From NCBI GenBank assembly GCA_009746045.1, contig RPFO01000164.1, positions 3,125,374-3,189,373 of the forward strand: a DNA stretch of 64,000 nt, read 5' to 3'. Shown in pieces: positions 11,801 through 22,316 of the stretch. The position numbers were made by a program, and so were the translations under genes. Below the pieces are notes generated by a model that did not search any database, was not told the origin of the DNA, and saw only the letters and a program-made list of their open reading frames with translations. Origin of the DNA: Mesostigma viride. Lineage: Eukaryota; Streptophyta; Mesostigmatophyceae; Mesostigmatales; Mesostigmataceae. Position 1 is the stretch's first letter; the number at the start of each line of letters is the position of its first letter.

Positions 11801-14800
11801 ATAGAATCATTCACGCCTTAAGTTGGGTTCACGCCTTAAGTTGGGTTGACCCCTCAACACCCTCGAACCCAACTTGAGGCGTGAATGACTGTATGTACTC
11901 AGGTATACCGCATCAGGTTTAAGATCGCCTACAGCTCTCATCAGCCCTGGATTTAGTTTAAGGTTTAAGATCGCAGCCCTGGGTCGGCCGGACCCCACTC
12001 TTAAACGTGTGTGTGTGTGGGGGGGGGGGGGGGGGGGGGGGGTGTCCATAATGAGAGAGTCTGGTATCCCTAGCTGCCTACCACGTGCAGTACGAATTTC
12101 GACACACTGATGCACCTGCGGCATGGCTTCGCGCATGCTCGCTGTGCGGTCCTTTGTCTCAAGCACCCTTTCTTACTTAAGGGGCAGGTGTCTCCTGGAT
12201 GGCACCTGCTGACGTTGGTGCCCACATGCTGTGGCCACCTCACTCGCACATTCTGCCCGTCTGTCTGCCTGCCTGCTCGTCTGTTTGCCTGCCTGCTCGT
12301 CTGTCTGCCTGCCTGCCCGTCTGTTTGCCTGCCTGCTCGCCTGTCTGCCTGTCTGCTCGTCTGTCTGCCTGCCTGTTCGTCTGTTTGCCTGCCTGCTCGA
12401 CTGCCTGCCTGCCTGCTCCTCTGCCTGCCTGCCTGCTCGTCTGTTTGCCTGCTTGCAGAGCGACTATGCGCACACACAACAAGACAAGCTCTTCTTCGAG
12501 GTCGGTCATGGACAGTGGGGCTGTGTGCCTTCCCGTATCCACATTCCAGTGTTCTCTCATGGACATTTGCTGCCACGCTTTATCACCCGCCATCCGCGCG
12601 GTGCATCTTGTCTGAACGCCCTGAGCCCGCTTTCTCACTCGCCTGAATGCCCAGACTACCCCCGTTCCTATTTTGGAAAACTGGCCTACCTCATCCTGAA
12701 TCATTGCTGATTTGTGGCCTTATGCTCTTCTCCAGGATCGTGCTGTTTCGGTGCTAAAGAGAGACGATTTGGTTCTCTTTGGACTTTGTTGCTCCCATTC
12801 GATGCATGGATGGCCTCCTGAACGCACCGCGTGCATTATTCCCGTTGGTGTGGCACAATCCACAACGCGCACCCGCTGCCGTCACATTTGCCTTCCAGTA
12901 TCTGTTGCAAGCTTCATTTGCTTGCAATCACGCTAATCCATGATGCTTCGTTGGAGTGGGTTCCCAATAGGCCGTGGTACCCCAGATGGACCCCATTTCT
13001 GTATCCTGTGCTGGCTTTGAGAGGCGTGCTGAGGCCACTGGCAGACAGGTTTGCAATCGGAGGCATATGCTATCTTCCCCAGTGTCCCTAGGCAGGGGTT
13101 TCGGAGCATGTCGATGCACCCAGCCGGGTTCGCTATGTCGATTTTATCATACCCATACCTTGTATGATGCTGTGTGTGGCTTGCACCATCGATACAACTT
13201 GGACAACTAGTTTTCGGGTGGAGCAGTATCGTCCAACTGGGACATATCTGCTGCGCCTTAGCCCCGTGCTTGATGTGCTTCCCTTCCCTCCCCCCCCCCC
13301 CCCCCCGTTCCCGTCTTCACCTCCACTGTCCCTGACATCCCCTATCGACGACCTGCCCAACCCTCACCCCGCCATGACCACGTCGCAGTCCTTTTACGAG
13401 GCAGTCAATCAGATTATGCAGGACGCGTTTGTCGGGCAACGGCGCGCACAGGAGGTGGAAATAGAGCTGGTGAGTGGCGGAGGCTGTTACAACGCTATCC
13501 TGTCTTAGCGGGAAGCTGCGGGAAGTGGGCAGTTTGCACCTTGTTATCTTACCCTACTGACACAAATGCCTGCAGTAAGCCTTTTCTGTTGTTGAGCACT
13601 TGAGTGGGCCCAACTTGCCTTGCCTATTGGGGCGTCTGGTGGCAACACAATAAAAAATTCTGTCCTAAATAGATTACAGGTTTATCTGTGAGTTTCTCGA
13701 GAATTTAAGAATCTTGGCTGCATGCCCTGACGTGTCAATTGTCATGGCTGCAACTGCCATGTTCCGGGGCGGTCTCCTTTTCTTACCTACCCCACGTGTG
13801 CATCCTCTGCAGTTCGTTCCCTCTTCCTCTCCCGTCCATGCCCACCCTAGCACCCTGTGGCCCCAGCAGCCTTCTATTTCTACCCACTGCCTTCCCTCCT
13901 GACGGTCGGACACCCCGGCCTGCGACTGTACTTTGTATGTCCATGCACCTTGTCTCATGGATGTGCGGGACGCTTCACTGTCCCAGGGCCGCATCTTCCG
14001 CACCAACCGGTTCAACATCTCAAAGCGCAAGAACAGCAACCAGAAGAAGGGCGACAGCCTCAGCTCGCGCGAGCTCTATTCGCTGAGGCATGAGGGGGAC
14101 CACCGCCTGAACGCGTACGTGAGCACTGATCGCGCAATTTTTTAAGAAGTATCACGCAGGGCAGCTGCTGTGTTTGGAACGATAACCGTATTCTACTCTG
14201 GCTGGCGGCGCTGGTTGTGTGGCTGTGGTGTGGCGCCATGGCACGTGGGCATGGAGGGAAGGAGAGCCAAGTTCTCTTGGTGGGGGGGTTTGATGACAGG
14301 AAATGGTGAGACAAAACGGTGGAGATGTTGGTAAGGGCCCTGGGGGTTAGGTATGGTGGAGATGAGCTACAAAGCAGGAAGTTGGCTGGCTTTCTTCTGA
14401 CTTCGGGTTCTTGGTGGCCTTTCATAGGAATGAGCAGTTGTTGTCATTACTGCAGATCCTATCTTCCAATCAGGTTACGAAATTCACAGGGATGCTTGTT
14501 GACCCCTGTGCCTATTGGTGGCATGGGTCTCTCAAACTGTGTTTTTGCATCCTAACAGCCTTGCATGCATGTCCTGAGATCACTTTGCTTCAAGCACCTT
14601 TCTTGCCCGTTTTCCCCCTCGGGGGTATGTTCACCTGCGCCCTCGCGACTCCCGTTGTGTCTCGTCGTCACGCCGCATATTGTCCTACCTCTCGTTTGCA
14701 TGTTCCCCGCTCCCATGTTATGTTGGCCGTTGCTTCATCAAAGATTTGACAAGGACCCTACACAGGAGCCTTGTGCTGACATTCTTACGCTCGTGTGCTC

Positions 14801-16341
14801 ACACTGCCCCTGCTTTCTGCGATGTTCACGCATCCAGTGCTTGGATGAGTGAAAAACCTTGATCAAAACGTTGCACACATCCATCCACTTACCATGCTGT
14901 ACACCCCGCCTGCCCATGATACCACCCCCGTCCTTCCTTCTTCTCCTCCCGCCCCCCCTGGCAGGCGGCTGCTGGAGCAGCTGTTCCCCCCCAAGGAGAA
15001 CTTGTGTGTCAAGGCGGCGTCCAGCAGCTGCTCGCCCATCGTGTCCAAGCTGGTGGGCCAGAAGCAGAGCGAAACGCCTAGCAAGGGGGCGCACCTGCCG
15101 ACCGGGCGCCTGAACAAGTGTGTGGTGTATGCGTCATTGCTGGCGTTGGAGGTGTTGGCGGAGGTTGTGCTGGCTGTGGGATATTGGGGCAATAGATATT
15201 GGTGCAGGTGGGTTATGAAAAGGAGCATGCTTTGCGGAGGGAGCATGCAGACATCTCGGATGGGTTGTCGGCTTCCTTTGGCTGATCTTTCTGGTGGCAG
15301 GTAGCGGCATTATAGCCCAGCCCATGACACATTCTTGGGTTATGCTTTTCATGAAGACGCTTGTTGCGATGAAGAGGCAATGTGTCCATGTTTGTTTCTT
15401 GAAGCGATTGGCTACTCCTGGTTGGACGGGGAAGCCGATGAAGTACACAGGGCTTGCTTTTCCAACATTCTTAAATGCACATCTTTTTTTCTCTCTCTCC
15501 CTTTAGTGGAGTGGGATTGGGGCAAGGATTTTGCTGTTTTGAAGAGGGGGAGGGGGGAGGGAGAGGGGAGGGGAGGGTATTTATAATTGCGCATGATTGT
15601 ACGCCTCAATCTGTGCCACGGCTATTGTCACCGCTCGCCTATTTTGCATACCTCGTGTGACAGGGATGGGCACACGATGGGGATGGGAACCAGCAAGGGA
15701 GCGGCTGGTGCAGGGGGCGGCTTTGGCTCCTCGGAGCCGGCGGACGAGAACGAGAGGTGCGTGCGCGCGTGCATGCCCAGGTGTACTCTGCCATTTCACT
15801 GTAATGGGCAACACAGTCTGTCATCACTCATTCCACACAAAGTCTTCATTCCTTAAATCAGGCAAGCATATTCGGTTACTAGTAATAGAGTAGTTTGTGT
15901 ATGGTGGTAACCATCAACAATTGGCCCTCTGTTGCAATAGACCCACGGTTGCCTTGCATACCCTACTCATAGTAGGTCAGGCATCTCATTTACTTTTACT
16001 TCTTTTATCAGTTTCGATGCATGTTTTCATGCAGTTTTGATGCATCGTTGCTCACTTCCCCTGCGCATGTCCTGTAACATGATCCAAAGATAACATGGTG
16101 AGGGCTAGGGGGGGGGGATATTTGAGGCCCTCCCCACTCCCCGGCATCGGCCCAGCGGTCCACTCCGTAGGCTGGTTACCATGGTCTCATGCACGAAAGA
16201 GAATGCTCACGCGTATGCCTTGCTATCCGTCTCCCGTGCTGTGCACAAAATACATCCCGTGTATGCAGTGACTCTGCGGAGGACGAAGACGGAGGAGAGA
16301 GCGTGGCGTCGTTCAAGAGCAAGTGCTCCATTAGAAACTGA
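8833..16341 (+). CDS. Eleven-exon gene; possible PPP1R36-like regulatory protein
   Basis: A complete model joins in phase: 8833-8945, 9095-9159, 9486-9502, 10354-10398, 10809-11042 (an alternative start at 10701 is also in phase), 12459-12500, 13389-13469, 13987-14114, 14965-15117, 15664-15756 and 16269-16341 (TGA). The product is 347 residues. The N-terminus is Ser/Pro/Gln-rich. The middle is helical, including FLSVCIDYFCILFHEKALY, LGPIYSLIIMTESDYAHTQQ, FYEAVNQIMQDAF and GRIFRTNRFNISKRK. The tail is acidic and Ser/Gly-rich (SAEDEDGGESVASF). The order of a YSLI-type helix, a tyrosine-rich helix and a RIFRTNRFN block reminds me of the protein-phosphatase-1 regulatory subunit PPP1R36, a protein of ciliated cells; this is from memory and weak. 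Exons 3 and 4 are the least certain. Introns hold a C-tract, a minisatellite and a possible SINE. Confidence 0.62.
10560..10680 (-). mobile_element. Possible tRNA-derived SINE in an intron
   Basis: On the minus strand TAGTTGAGCAG fits the polymerase III A-box pattern. About 55 bases further on, GGCTTGAAACC resembles a B-box, with three mismatches to the usual form. The spacing is long for a plain tRNA. No anticodon stem or terminal CCA could be drawn with confidence, so this is at best a tRNA-derived element. It lies in the intron before the exon at 10809 and runs antisense to the gene. Confidence 0.25.
11500..12045. repeat. Intron with 'aggtttaagatc' / 'ttaagttggg' repeats and poly-G
   Basis: The intron between 11042 and 12459 holds dispersed copies of aggtttaagatc (about 11529, 11578, 11915, 11960) and of cgccttaagttgggt (11814, 11832, plus an inverted copy at 11867-11884). 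It ends with (GT)n and a G run of about 22 at 12019-12042. No coding is visible. Confidence 0.7.
12255..12458. repeat. 20-bp minisatellite abutting a splice acceptor
   Basis: About ten copies of a 20-base unit of the form ctgtctgcctgcctgctcgt. The last partial unit, ctgtttgcctgcttgcag, forms the polypyrimidine tract and acceptor of the 42-base exon at 12459-12500, so the repeat itself supplies the splice signal. Confidence 0.85.
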
Positions 16342-16761
16342 TGCCCGGCAGTTTGCAAGTTGCGCTTTTAATGTGCTTTTAAACATGCATAGTAGTTTCC
16401 CTGGTGACCTGCAGGTGAAGTTAGGAATCAAGAGGCATGCCAGTAATGACAGGGTCCCAGCGCTACCTAAACATGACGTGGAGGCACATGCGGCATAATT
16501 ATGCTTTGGGTGCCGAAGTTGCCTTTAGACACTCTCGACAATCCTAGTCCCAGCTTGCAGCCCTGGTCGGCAAGCTTATAAAGTGAAGGCTGGCCAGTGG
16601 CCACCTGGTACTATTGGTCTCCACTCTCATGAAGCTAGCCTGAGACTGTGCAATCATTAAACACACGCGACTTGTCAAAGTCTCTGCAAATACTCCCGTC
16701 GGATCACAGCAGTTAGAGCTGATTTTTCAGAGAGCAGTGGCTTCTTTTCTGTTCCTGTGTA
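16342..16761. other. 3' flank of the 8833 gene
   Basis: No open frame of note. It is presumably the 3' untranslated region and spacer before the retrotransposon cluster starts at about 16762. Confidence 0.4.
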
Positions 16762-16909
16762 GATGAGGATTATATCCCCCGGCCCTCTAGTGACTTATGG
16801 TTGGGGCATGATGCAGACGATATTTGTAACTTCCGTGTAACCATTTTCTCATTATAAGATTAGCATAGTACTCCGTGGCACGCTCATGCGCATGACATGC
16901 GCCTAGAAG

Positions 16910-17004
<95 letters not shown>
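16762..17004 (+). mobile_element. 5'-truncated LINE 3' end with (TTAC)n tail
   Basis: From gatgaggattatatcccc onward this stretch matches, with divergence, the 3' end of the ORF2-bearing LINE at 29393-29535. Shared landmarks are gatgcagacgatatttg, gattagcatagtactccgtg and gcgcatgacatgcg. It then ends in about 23 copies of TTAC (16912-17004). The same order in the longer copy, which has a much shorter TTAC run, shows that the tetranucleotide array is the element's 3' tail, extended here. Confidence 0.75.
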
Positions 17005-17007
<3 letters not shown>

Positions 17008-17028
17008 ATTAATTAATTAATTAATTAA

Positions 17029-17056
17029 ACACGTGCTCCCGTTGGGGAGTCACGGA
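17029..17056 (-). other. 3'-terminal hairpin of the half-LINE
   Basis: On the minus strand the sequence is CGTGACTCCCCAACGGGAG followed by CACG. The arms CGTG-CTCCC and GGGAG-CACG pair around the loop CAAC, with one bulged A. The hairpin sits directly before the (AATT)n tail. The same stem and loop are seen at 29.56, 29.70, 42.84 and 51.82 kb. Confidence 0.7.
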
Positions 17057-17433
17057 GCACTGAAGTGCTTTTAATCCCTGTGTGTGCACTACAGGAGAAA
17101 GGGCAGAGACCCCCAGTCTCCTTCATGCCAAAGGCATGCCACAGCTGCAATCGGGCGCGGCTAGCTAAAAGGACAGGCTAACGATCCGGCAAACTGTGGG
17201 TGCAATAAGACCCATGTAAGCGGGGCATAACAAGTATAGCGTGGGCAAGTAATCTGACCATAGCACGGGCGTAGCATGGCTGTGCTAGGACTAGGCTAAG
17301 GCTATGGCTGGTTGTGTACCGTGCGTTGGCGGCACGTGACTAGGTATGTTGGCACAGCTAGGCGAACATTCTAGGCATGGCTGCCTTAGCGGCAGTGACT
17401 CCAATGGTTACAATTGCTAGGGCTATTGCTATT

Positions 17434-18808
17434 CTAGCCCGCTGGGGGCGTCCACATCTTGTGGTTGATCATCAGGTCCCCGCCCCTCCAGTACACCTTG
17501 GGCTTCTGGGGGTCCTGCTTATGGCGGAGGTATTCCAGCCACAGGTCGCGTCGCTGCTGTTGCTGAGCGGGGGTCAGGTCGTCATCCAGCGTCCAGGTGA
17601 GGTCGTGCAACCTCTTGCGACGAGAGAGGAACCGCTGCTTATCCTCAGGGGAGGGGAAGGTGAGCAGGACTGGTGGGGGAGCCGCCTTGTCCCGTGAGTG
17701 GGGAAGGCGGTGGCACCCACGCAGTTCTACCTCACCTACCAGGCCCATGAGGGTAAGAAGCTGGTTCTTGAGCTCGTCAGCAAGAGAGGTTGACGTCTCA
17801 CCTGGCTTCTGGGGGAAGCGACGTAGCACCACGCGGCACTCGCGGCGAGCGCGGTCGGTGACCTCCCGTTGCTGGGCCTGGCGGTGGTCCTCCAGCTCCT
17901 GGAGCTTCGTGGCGATGGCGTCGGTGGTGGAGGCGGTCGCTGACCGCAGCAGGTCCGCGTAGGAGAGCGGCGGGAGGTCACCAGCATCCTGCCGGGGTGG
18001 CTGGGATGCAATGGTGGCCGTCTGCTCCGCTATCTTGGGGACCTGTGTGGCCAGGGCCTCGGTGTGGGCGGTGATGGCCTCAAGCTTCTTCATGAGCACG
18101 CCGCACTTGCCCTCCACCTGGTTAAGGCGAGAGACAAGTGCAGCATGCGTTTCCGAAGCTTGCGCCGCGGTGTGCAGCGTCGTGAACTGGGGCTGGAGCT
18201 TGTGGACGACCTTGGTTTCCACATTGGAGACCCGGGCCTCCACCGTGTTGAGCGTCGTGTTCAGCGATGTCAGCTTCTCAGTTCTCGGCCAGCGGCCAGG
18301 TCACGTGCTCCTCCAGCACTGCGCGGATGTCATCCTTGCAGAGGGAGGGAGCCGAAGGGGCTGGCGGCTGTGCGGGGGCGGGGGCTGTGAGCGCTCTGTG
18401 GATGTCGGCGAGGCTGCGCTGGTAGTAGCTGGTCAAGATAAACAGGCGTTGGCGTGGTTCTTCATAAGTGTAGAGCCAGGACGTGTTGCGGTAGTCGATA
18501 GCCGCCCCCCCCTTCTGCGGCACGAAGAGCTTCCGTTCCTGTGTGAGGAACTGGAGGACCTCGACGACTTCCTGTGGCGACAGGTTCTGCCACTCGAGGA
18601 GGGAGAACCTGCTGTCGCCGGGCAAGAATAGGGTCCATTTGTGGCGGTCGTGGCATGGTTTCTTGGATTCAGGCGAGGCGCTTGGCGATGGGTTTGCTAG
18701 CGGTGGGTTGGCGTGCCCAGGCGGCTGGGCAAGAACGATGGCGAGCGGGTTGGGCTGGGAGCCGGTAAGCTCCTTTTCCAGACCCCGTTTTGCTTTTGGG
18801 GTCGTCAT
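17434..18808 (-). pseudogene. L1 ORF1p-like nucleic-acid-binding protein, one frameshift
   Basis: Read from the ATG at 18808, the first frame ends at 18278 (LAEN stop). The next continues one base over, from TEKLTSLNTTLNTVEARVS to the stop at 17434, so a single-base shift near 18275 breaks a protein of about 455 residues. The N-terminal half has a globular block containing WTLFLPGDSRFSLLEWQNLS and a Pro/Ala linker. The C-terminal half has a coiled coil, then an RRM-like block (CRVVLRRFPQ, LMGLVGEVELRGCHRLP), then a C-terminal domain (VLLTFPSPEDKQRFLSRRKR, LTPAQQQQRRDLW, VYWRGGDLMINHKMW). That order is the layout of L1 ORF1p (Transposase_22): trimeric coiled coil, RRM and CTD, which binds element RNA. 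Whether the shift is decay or programmed is open, but other copies are broken elsewhere, favouring decay. Confidence 0.75.
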
Positions 18809-18990
18809 AGCTAGCTGCTTGTCACGTGATAACTTTGTCAATACTGCGTTTCAGCCGTAACCGATTATACTGGCGTGTACGTCTGAATAAAGCGCATCGA
18901 ATGCAAGTGGTCTGACCGAATTTGGGGCTCAGACGCAAAAGATCTGAGCTCCGCCGTCAGCCATACCGCCGTCAGCCATTTTCGTTGCCA

Positions 18991-19029
<39 letters not shown>

Positions 19030-20544
19030 CTGTACCAGCGATAGCTTCGCTGACGGTGGCCATCAGCCAATGTCTTGAGCAGCCACACAGCTCACCTTCA
19101 GCATCGATCCCGTTGCATCAGCCTATCATTACCACTGCGTGACGCGAGCTCTACTAACCGTTCAACTGAGTGAAAAGTTATAAAATAGTTCTAGAGCTCA
19201 CCCTCTATTGTCGAATAGAGACGTCATGATCAACAAATGCGCAAAAATCTACAACGTAACTTCACCCACCGTCGTCTAGGGCGTATTGGCGGCAGGAAGC
19301 ACGGAATCGTTACGTACGCTATGTATGCCTTTCATGGATAGTGAGCTGCCGACGATTTCTGCTCCGTATATTCTGATCAGGCACTCCGCAAAGGTGAAAA
19401 CCATTTGCGTTCAGTGCCGGGCCGCGGAAAACGCGGAAAAACGCGATCTGCAAATGAATCCGACCGGAATCGAACTGGGGACCTCCGTCTATAGTAGTAT
19501 ATAATTATAAGCACTTTGCACCCTATTCACACATTTCAATCACCACTTACCCACGCCAGATCATTACCAACTGATCTCATTATAAACATCATGAGAGTGA
19601 AGCTGTGGCGGCGTAACATGTTGTAGCAGCAACAATCAAAATGATGCCTAAATTCACGTCACGAAGGAAGTGCCCGAGAGCAGAAAGGATCACAAGTCGT
19701 ATAAGCAAATAAGCATGGCTAAAGGAATGGGCGCTGGATATGGTAGAATTAATATTCCAATGGGCAGCCTCCTGGTTTGTCTGTAATATGGAGGCAGATG
19801 GTGCGCAAGGATAGATGGCAAGTAGTGATGAAGGAGACCACCCCCAAGCCTGTGGGGGCTCCGCGTGTGACCAAGTATGGCATTCATAGCGATTCGGGCC
19901 GCGGTGCCCACACCCCTGTAACTAGGACCTAGATAGCTTATACCATCCATTCCATCCCATGTTCCGCTCCCACTGAGGACTTATGCTCACGTGACGCAGT
20001 CACGTGTCTATTAATTAATTAATTAATTAATTAATTAATTAATATTCCATGGAGGACATACGTAATCCATGAAGCATTTATATACCTTGTTGTCTCCTTG
20101 ATATAAACCAGGGAGTACAGGTCACCATTAGAGCAGAAACCAGCTCCAAGCTGGCTCGGTCACGGTTTACCTTTTCCACAAAGGCATACTGCAATCCGTC
20201 GTGCGTCGCAGCAAACAAATCACAAAAAAATATGCCATGTCGATTGCCTGCAGCGGCAATATCCCAGCAGCTCGACCGCCAGGAATGAGACAGCTGTTTC
20301 TATAATCATAAGCCAAAATTATGAGCTGTGTAATTTGTTTTTCATTTCTATCGCCATGAAGTCTAATTATTTCCATCGACGGTGTTGGCGGGCGTCGGTC
20401 TATTGATGAAATACGTGAAACACGCGACATGTTGAAACTTAAACACTTGATAAACACACATGAGCATCTCATCAGTCTTCGGAGTTTGGATCCACTCACT
20501 TTGTCGGACAAATATTGGCGCGGGAATTAACCATCAACACAATC
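18991..20544. other. Repeat-rich spacer without gene
   Basis: It holds a (TTAC)n run (18991-19028), non-coding sequence, and at 19985-20042 a short palindrome cacgtgacgcagtcacgtg followed by (TTAA)n. That end resembles the class-3 LINE tails at 36.43 and 41.74 kb, so a truncated element probably ends at 20042. Otherwise nothing is recognised. Confidence 0.5.
19985..20042 (+). mobile_element. Probable truncated LINE tail, class 3
   Basis: cacgtgac-gca-gtcacgtg forms an 8-base-pair stem with a three-base loop, followed after a few bases by about seven TTAA repeats. The hairpin-plus-tail arrangement matches the other element ends in this window. The 5' extent is not resolved. Confidence 0.45.
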
Positions 20545-21794
20545 ATGAGCAGTCATGATGATTGTCGCGCACTGGTGCCCGCCCAGCCTTCCGAGCTCGC
20601 CTCGCCCTCTGCATCGCCTGAACCTAAGCGCAGTCGCTCTGCTGAGCCGCCCTGGGAAGAGCGCTCCTTTGACGTCAACAGCTCCGGCTTCTGGCAACGC
20701 AGCCCCGGATTCTTCATGGAAGACGTGTTTTACGGCAAATTATCACGCCTCGCTTCTAGCCCTGTGCGTGTACCTCACGTCCCACAACCGTGGCCGCTGG
20801 CCTGGTGACGGCAAGCTTGTCGACCCCGCCGAGGCTCTCCCAATCATTCACCGCATGCCTCGCCCCAGGCTTCAACGCTTCGCCCTCTGCTCCCTTGTTG
20901 GACGCTCCGAATCCGAGATCTGGGCTTCCAAACCGCCCCCACCCACCTTCCCCACCGAAGCCAGGTGCATCCGCACCCTCCTCAAGGAAGCTTTCGAGCA
21001 GCACGTGACCCCTCTTGCCGCAGATGTGGCGGCACTTGGCGGCACGCTGGCTGCTGAGCTCCCCACCATCCCCACCGCCACCGCCACCCTCCTCGCCTCC
21101 CCCCCCCCCCCCCCCTCCGCCTCCACCGACTCCATCACCGCCCAGCTCCGCGACATCGACCAGCGCCTCAAGGATAATGCAATCGCTATCGAGGTCTTGC
21201 AGAACACACCCTAAACCCTAAACACAGCCTGCAGGCCTCACCGCCCAGGCAGTGAAGGACATTGCCGCCAAGCCAGCCCCGGCTGGCCTGGCCGGCGATG
21301 CTCCTCCCATCACCACCTGGGCGGACATGCTTAAGCAACATACCACCTCCACCACCTCCGCCGTCGCAGCCCAGCTCCAGCGGCAGACGCTTGACCTCCG
21401 CGAGGAGGCCGAGCTCGCCAAGCGCAGCCTCAACGTCATTGTCAAGAATCTCAAGATGGAGGAAGGTGAGAATTCCGAGAAGCTTGCGCGTGCTTTTGAG
21501 AGAGAAATCCTTGATCGCATGGGCCTTACTGGTGAGATCGAGCTGGCCGCCCACCGCCTTCCCCGCGCGCGGGGTAAGGCCGGGCCGCCCCCGCTCCTTC
21601 TCACCTTTAAGACCCCGGCGGACAAGATTGCTTTTCTCAGACGCCGCAAGCGGCTCGAGAAGACTCTCTTCACCCTTGACGACGACTTGACCCTGGCACA
21701 GCAACAACGGCGACGGGAGCTATGGCCGACCTACCTCCAGCTCCGGCAGACCAAGGCGGGCCAGCCGGTGTACTGGAAGGGGGCGGCCATATAG
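20545..21794 (+). pseudogene. L1 ORF1p-like gene, broken in at least two places
   Basis: The start MSSHDDCRALVPAQPSE is in one frame, with a frame change near 20750. The frame then runs through PLAADVAALGGTLAAELPTI and a coiled-coil stretch (ITAQLRDIDQRLKDNAIAIE) to a stop inside a short telomere-like insert at 21209-21224. It resumes in another frame with WADMLKQHTTSTTSAVAAQL, the RRM-like block (SLNVIVKNLKMEEGENSEKL, LDRMGLTGEIELAAHRLP), and the C-terminal domain (LLLTFKTPADKIAFLRRRKR, LTLAQQQRRRELW, PVYWKGAAI). The domains match those at 17.4-18.8 kb but the sequences are clearly diverged, so these are different families. Against that copy, the final MINHKMW block is missing. Confidence 0.7.
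21209..21224 (+). repeat. Interstitial telomere-type repeat (CCCTAAA)2
   Basis: Two tandem copies of CCCTAAA lie inside the ORF1 reading frame of the half-LINE and close it by a TAA. This is the complement of TTTAGGG, the telomere unit of plants and many green algae. Confidence 0.7.
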
Positions 21795-22265
21795 TACGTC
21801 GGCCACAAGCCCTGGCAAGCGACCCCCTCGACCACCGCGGCCCCAGCAACTCCAGCCCCAGCCTAGGGGAATACAGCAGTAGTGTAGAATAGTTAGACAG
21901 TGGCCTTGTACATGCCCGCCTACTACAGGCACTATACCGCAGCTGAGGCCTAGCCTTTTTAGTCATGTACATGTGTGCCTATGATGAGCCACCCTCCAGA
22001 TGATGCCTAGCCTTATTTAATTATGCAGTGCCCATGCAGGGGGTAACTCCCTGCTGAGCAGCCATGCCCTAGCTTTTTGTATAGCTATGCTGATCTTCCC
22101 CCCCCGCATGACAGGCTCCCCCTTCGCTGGGCATAGCTTGAAGATCATGGGGATGCAAGTGCCCTGGTGCACCTAGAGCAAGGGTCCTTTACATCCCCAC
22201 CCTTGCAGGAAGTAGCTTAGGATGTATGATAGGCCATATGCCCCCCTCTCAAGGGCTATGTGCTA

Positions 22266-22316
22266 CATATACTCCCAACGGAGTTATGTTACAATTCAAT
22301 TCAATTCAATTCAATG
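22266..22316 (+). other. Class-1 LINE 3' hairpin and (AATTC)n tail
   Basis: catatactcccaacggagttatg folds as CATA-ACTCC / GGAGT-TATG around the loop CAAC with one bulged T. It is followed by ttac and four AATTC-type repeats. The loop is the same as in the class-2 hairpin, but the outer stem bases differ on both sides and still pair. Confidence 0.7.

Larger units (their letters stand above)
17005..18990 (-). mobile_element. ORF1-only non-LTR element (half-LINE), class-2 tail
   Basis: On the minus strand the order is an ORF1p-like gene (18808 to 17434), about 390 bases of untranslated sequence, a terminal hairpin (about 17029-17052) and an (AATT)n tail at 17005-17028. No endonuclease or reverse transcriptase sequence lies between ORF1 and the tail, and the 3' region is collinear with the degenerate copy at 30.1-31.6 kb. 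It is therefore an ORF1-only element and not an internally deleted single copy. The 5' boundary near 18990 is approximate; a second (TTAC)n run lies at 18991-19028. Confidence 0.65.
20545..22316 (+). mobile_element. ORF1-only non-LTR element (half-LINE), class-1 tail
   Basis: A plus-strand element: a broken ORF1 (20545-21794), about 500 bases of 3' sequence, a hairpin at about 22266-22287 and a tail of (AATTC)n ending near 22316. The last ~230 bases are shared with 25026-25270 (inverted) and partly with 41611-41742, including gcaggaagtagc and gccatatgcccc. Again no reverse transcriptase separates ORF1 from the tail. The 5' end is not defined precisely. Confidence 0.65.

Noticed and set aside
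12110-12710. Cys/Leu/Pro-rich plus-strand frames and Gln/Ala/Gly minus-strand frames
   Set aside because: They are readings of the 20-bp minisatellite; only the 42-base exon at its right edge fits the gene model.
17377-18860. Plus-strand frames across the half-LINE at 17-19 kb
   Set aside because: They are antisense to ORF1, whose coiled coil, RRM-like and C-terminal blocks are on the minus strand.
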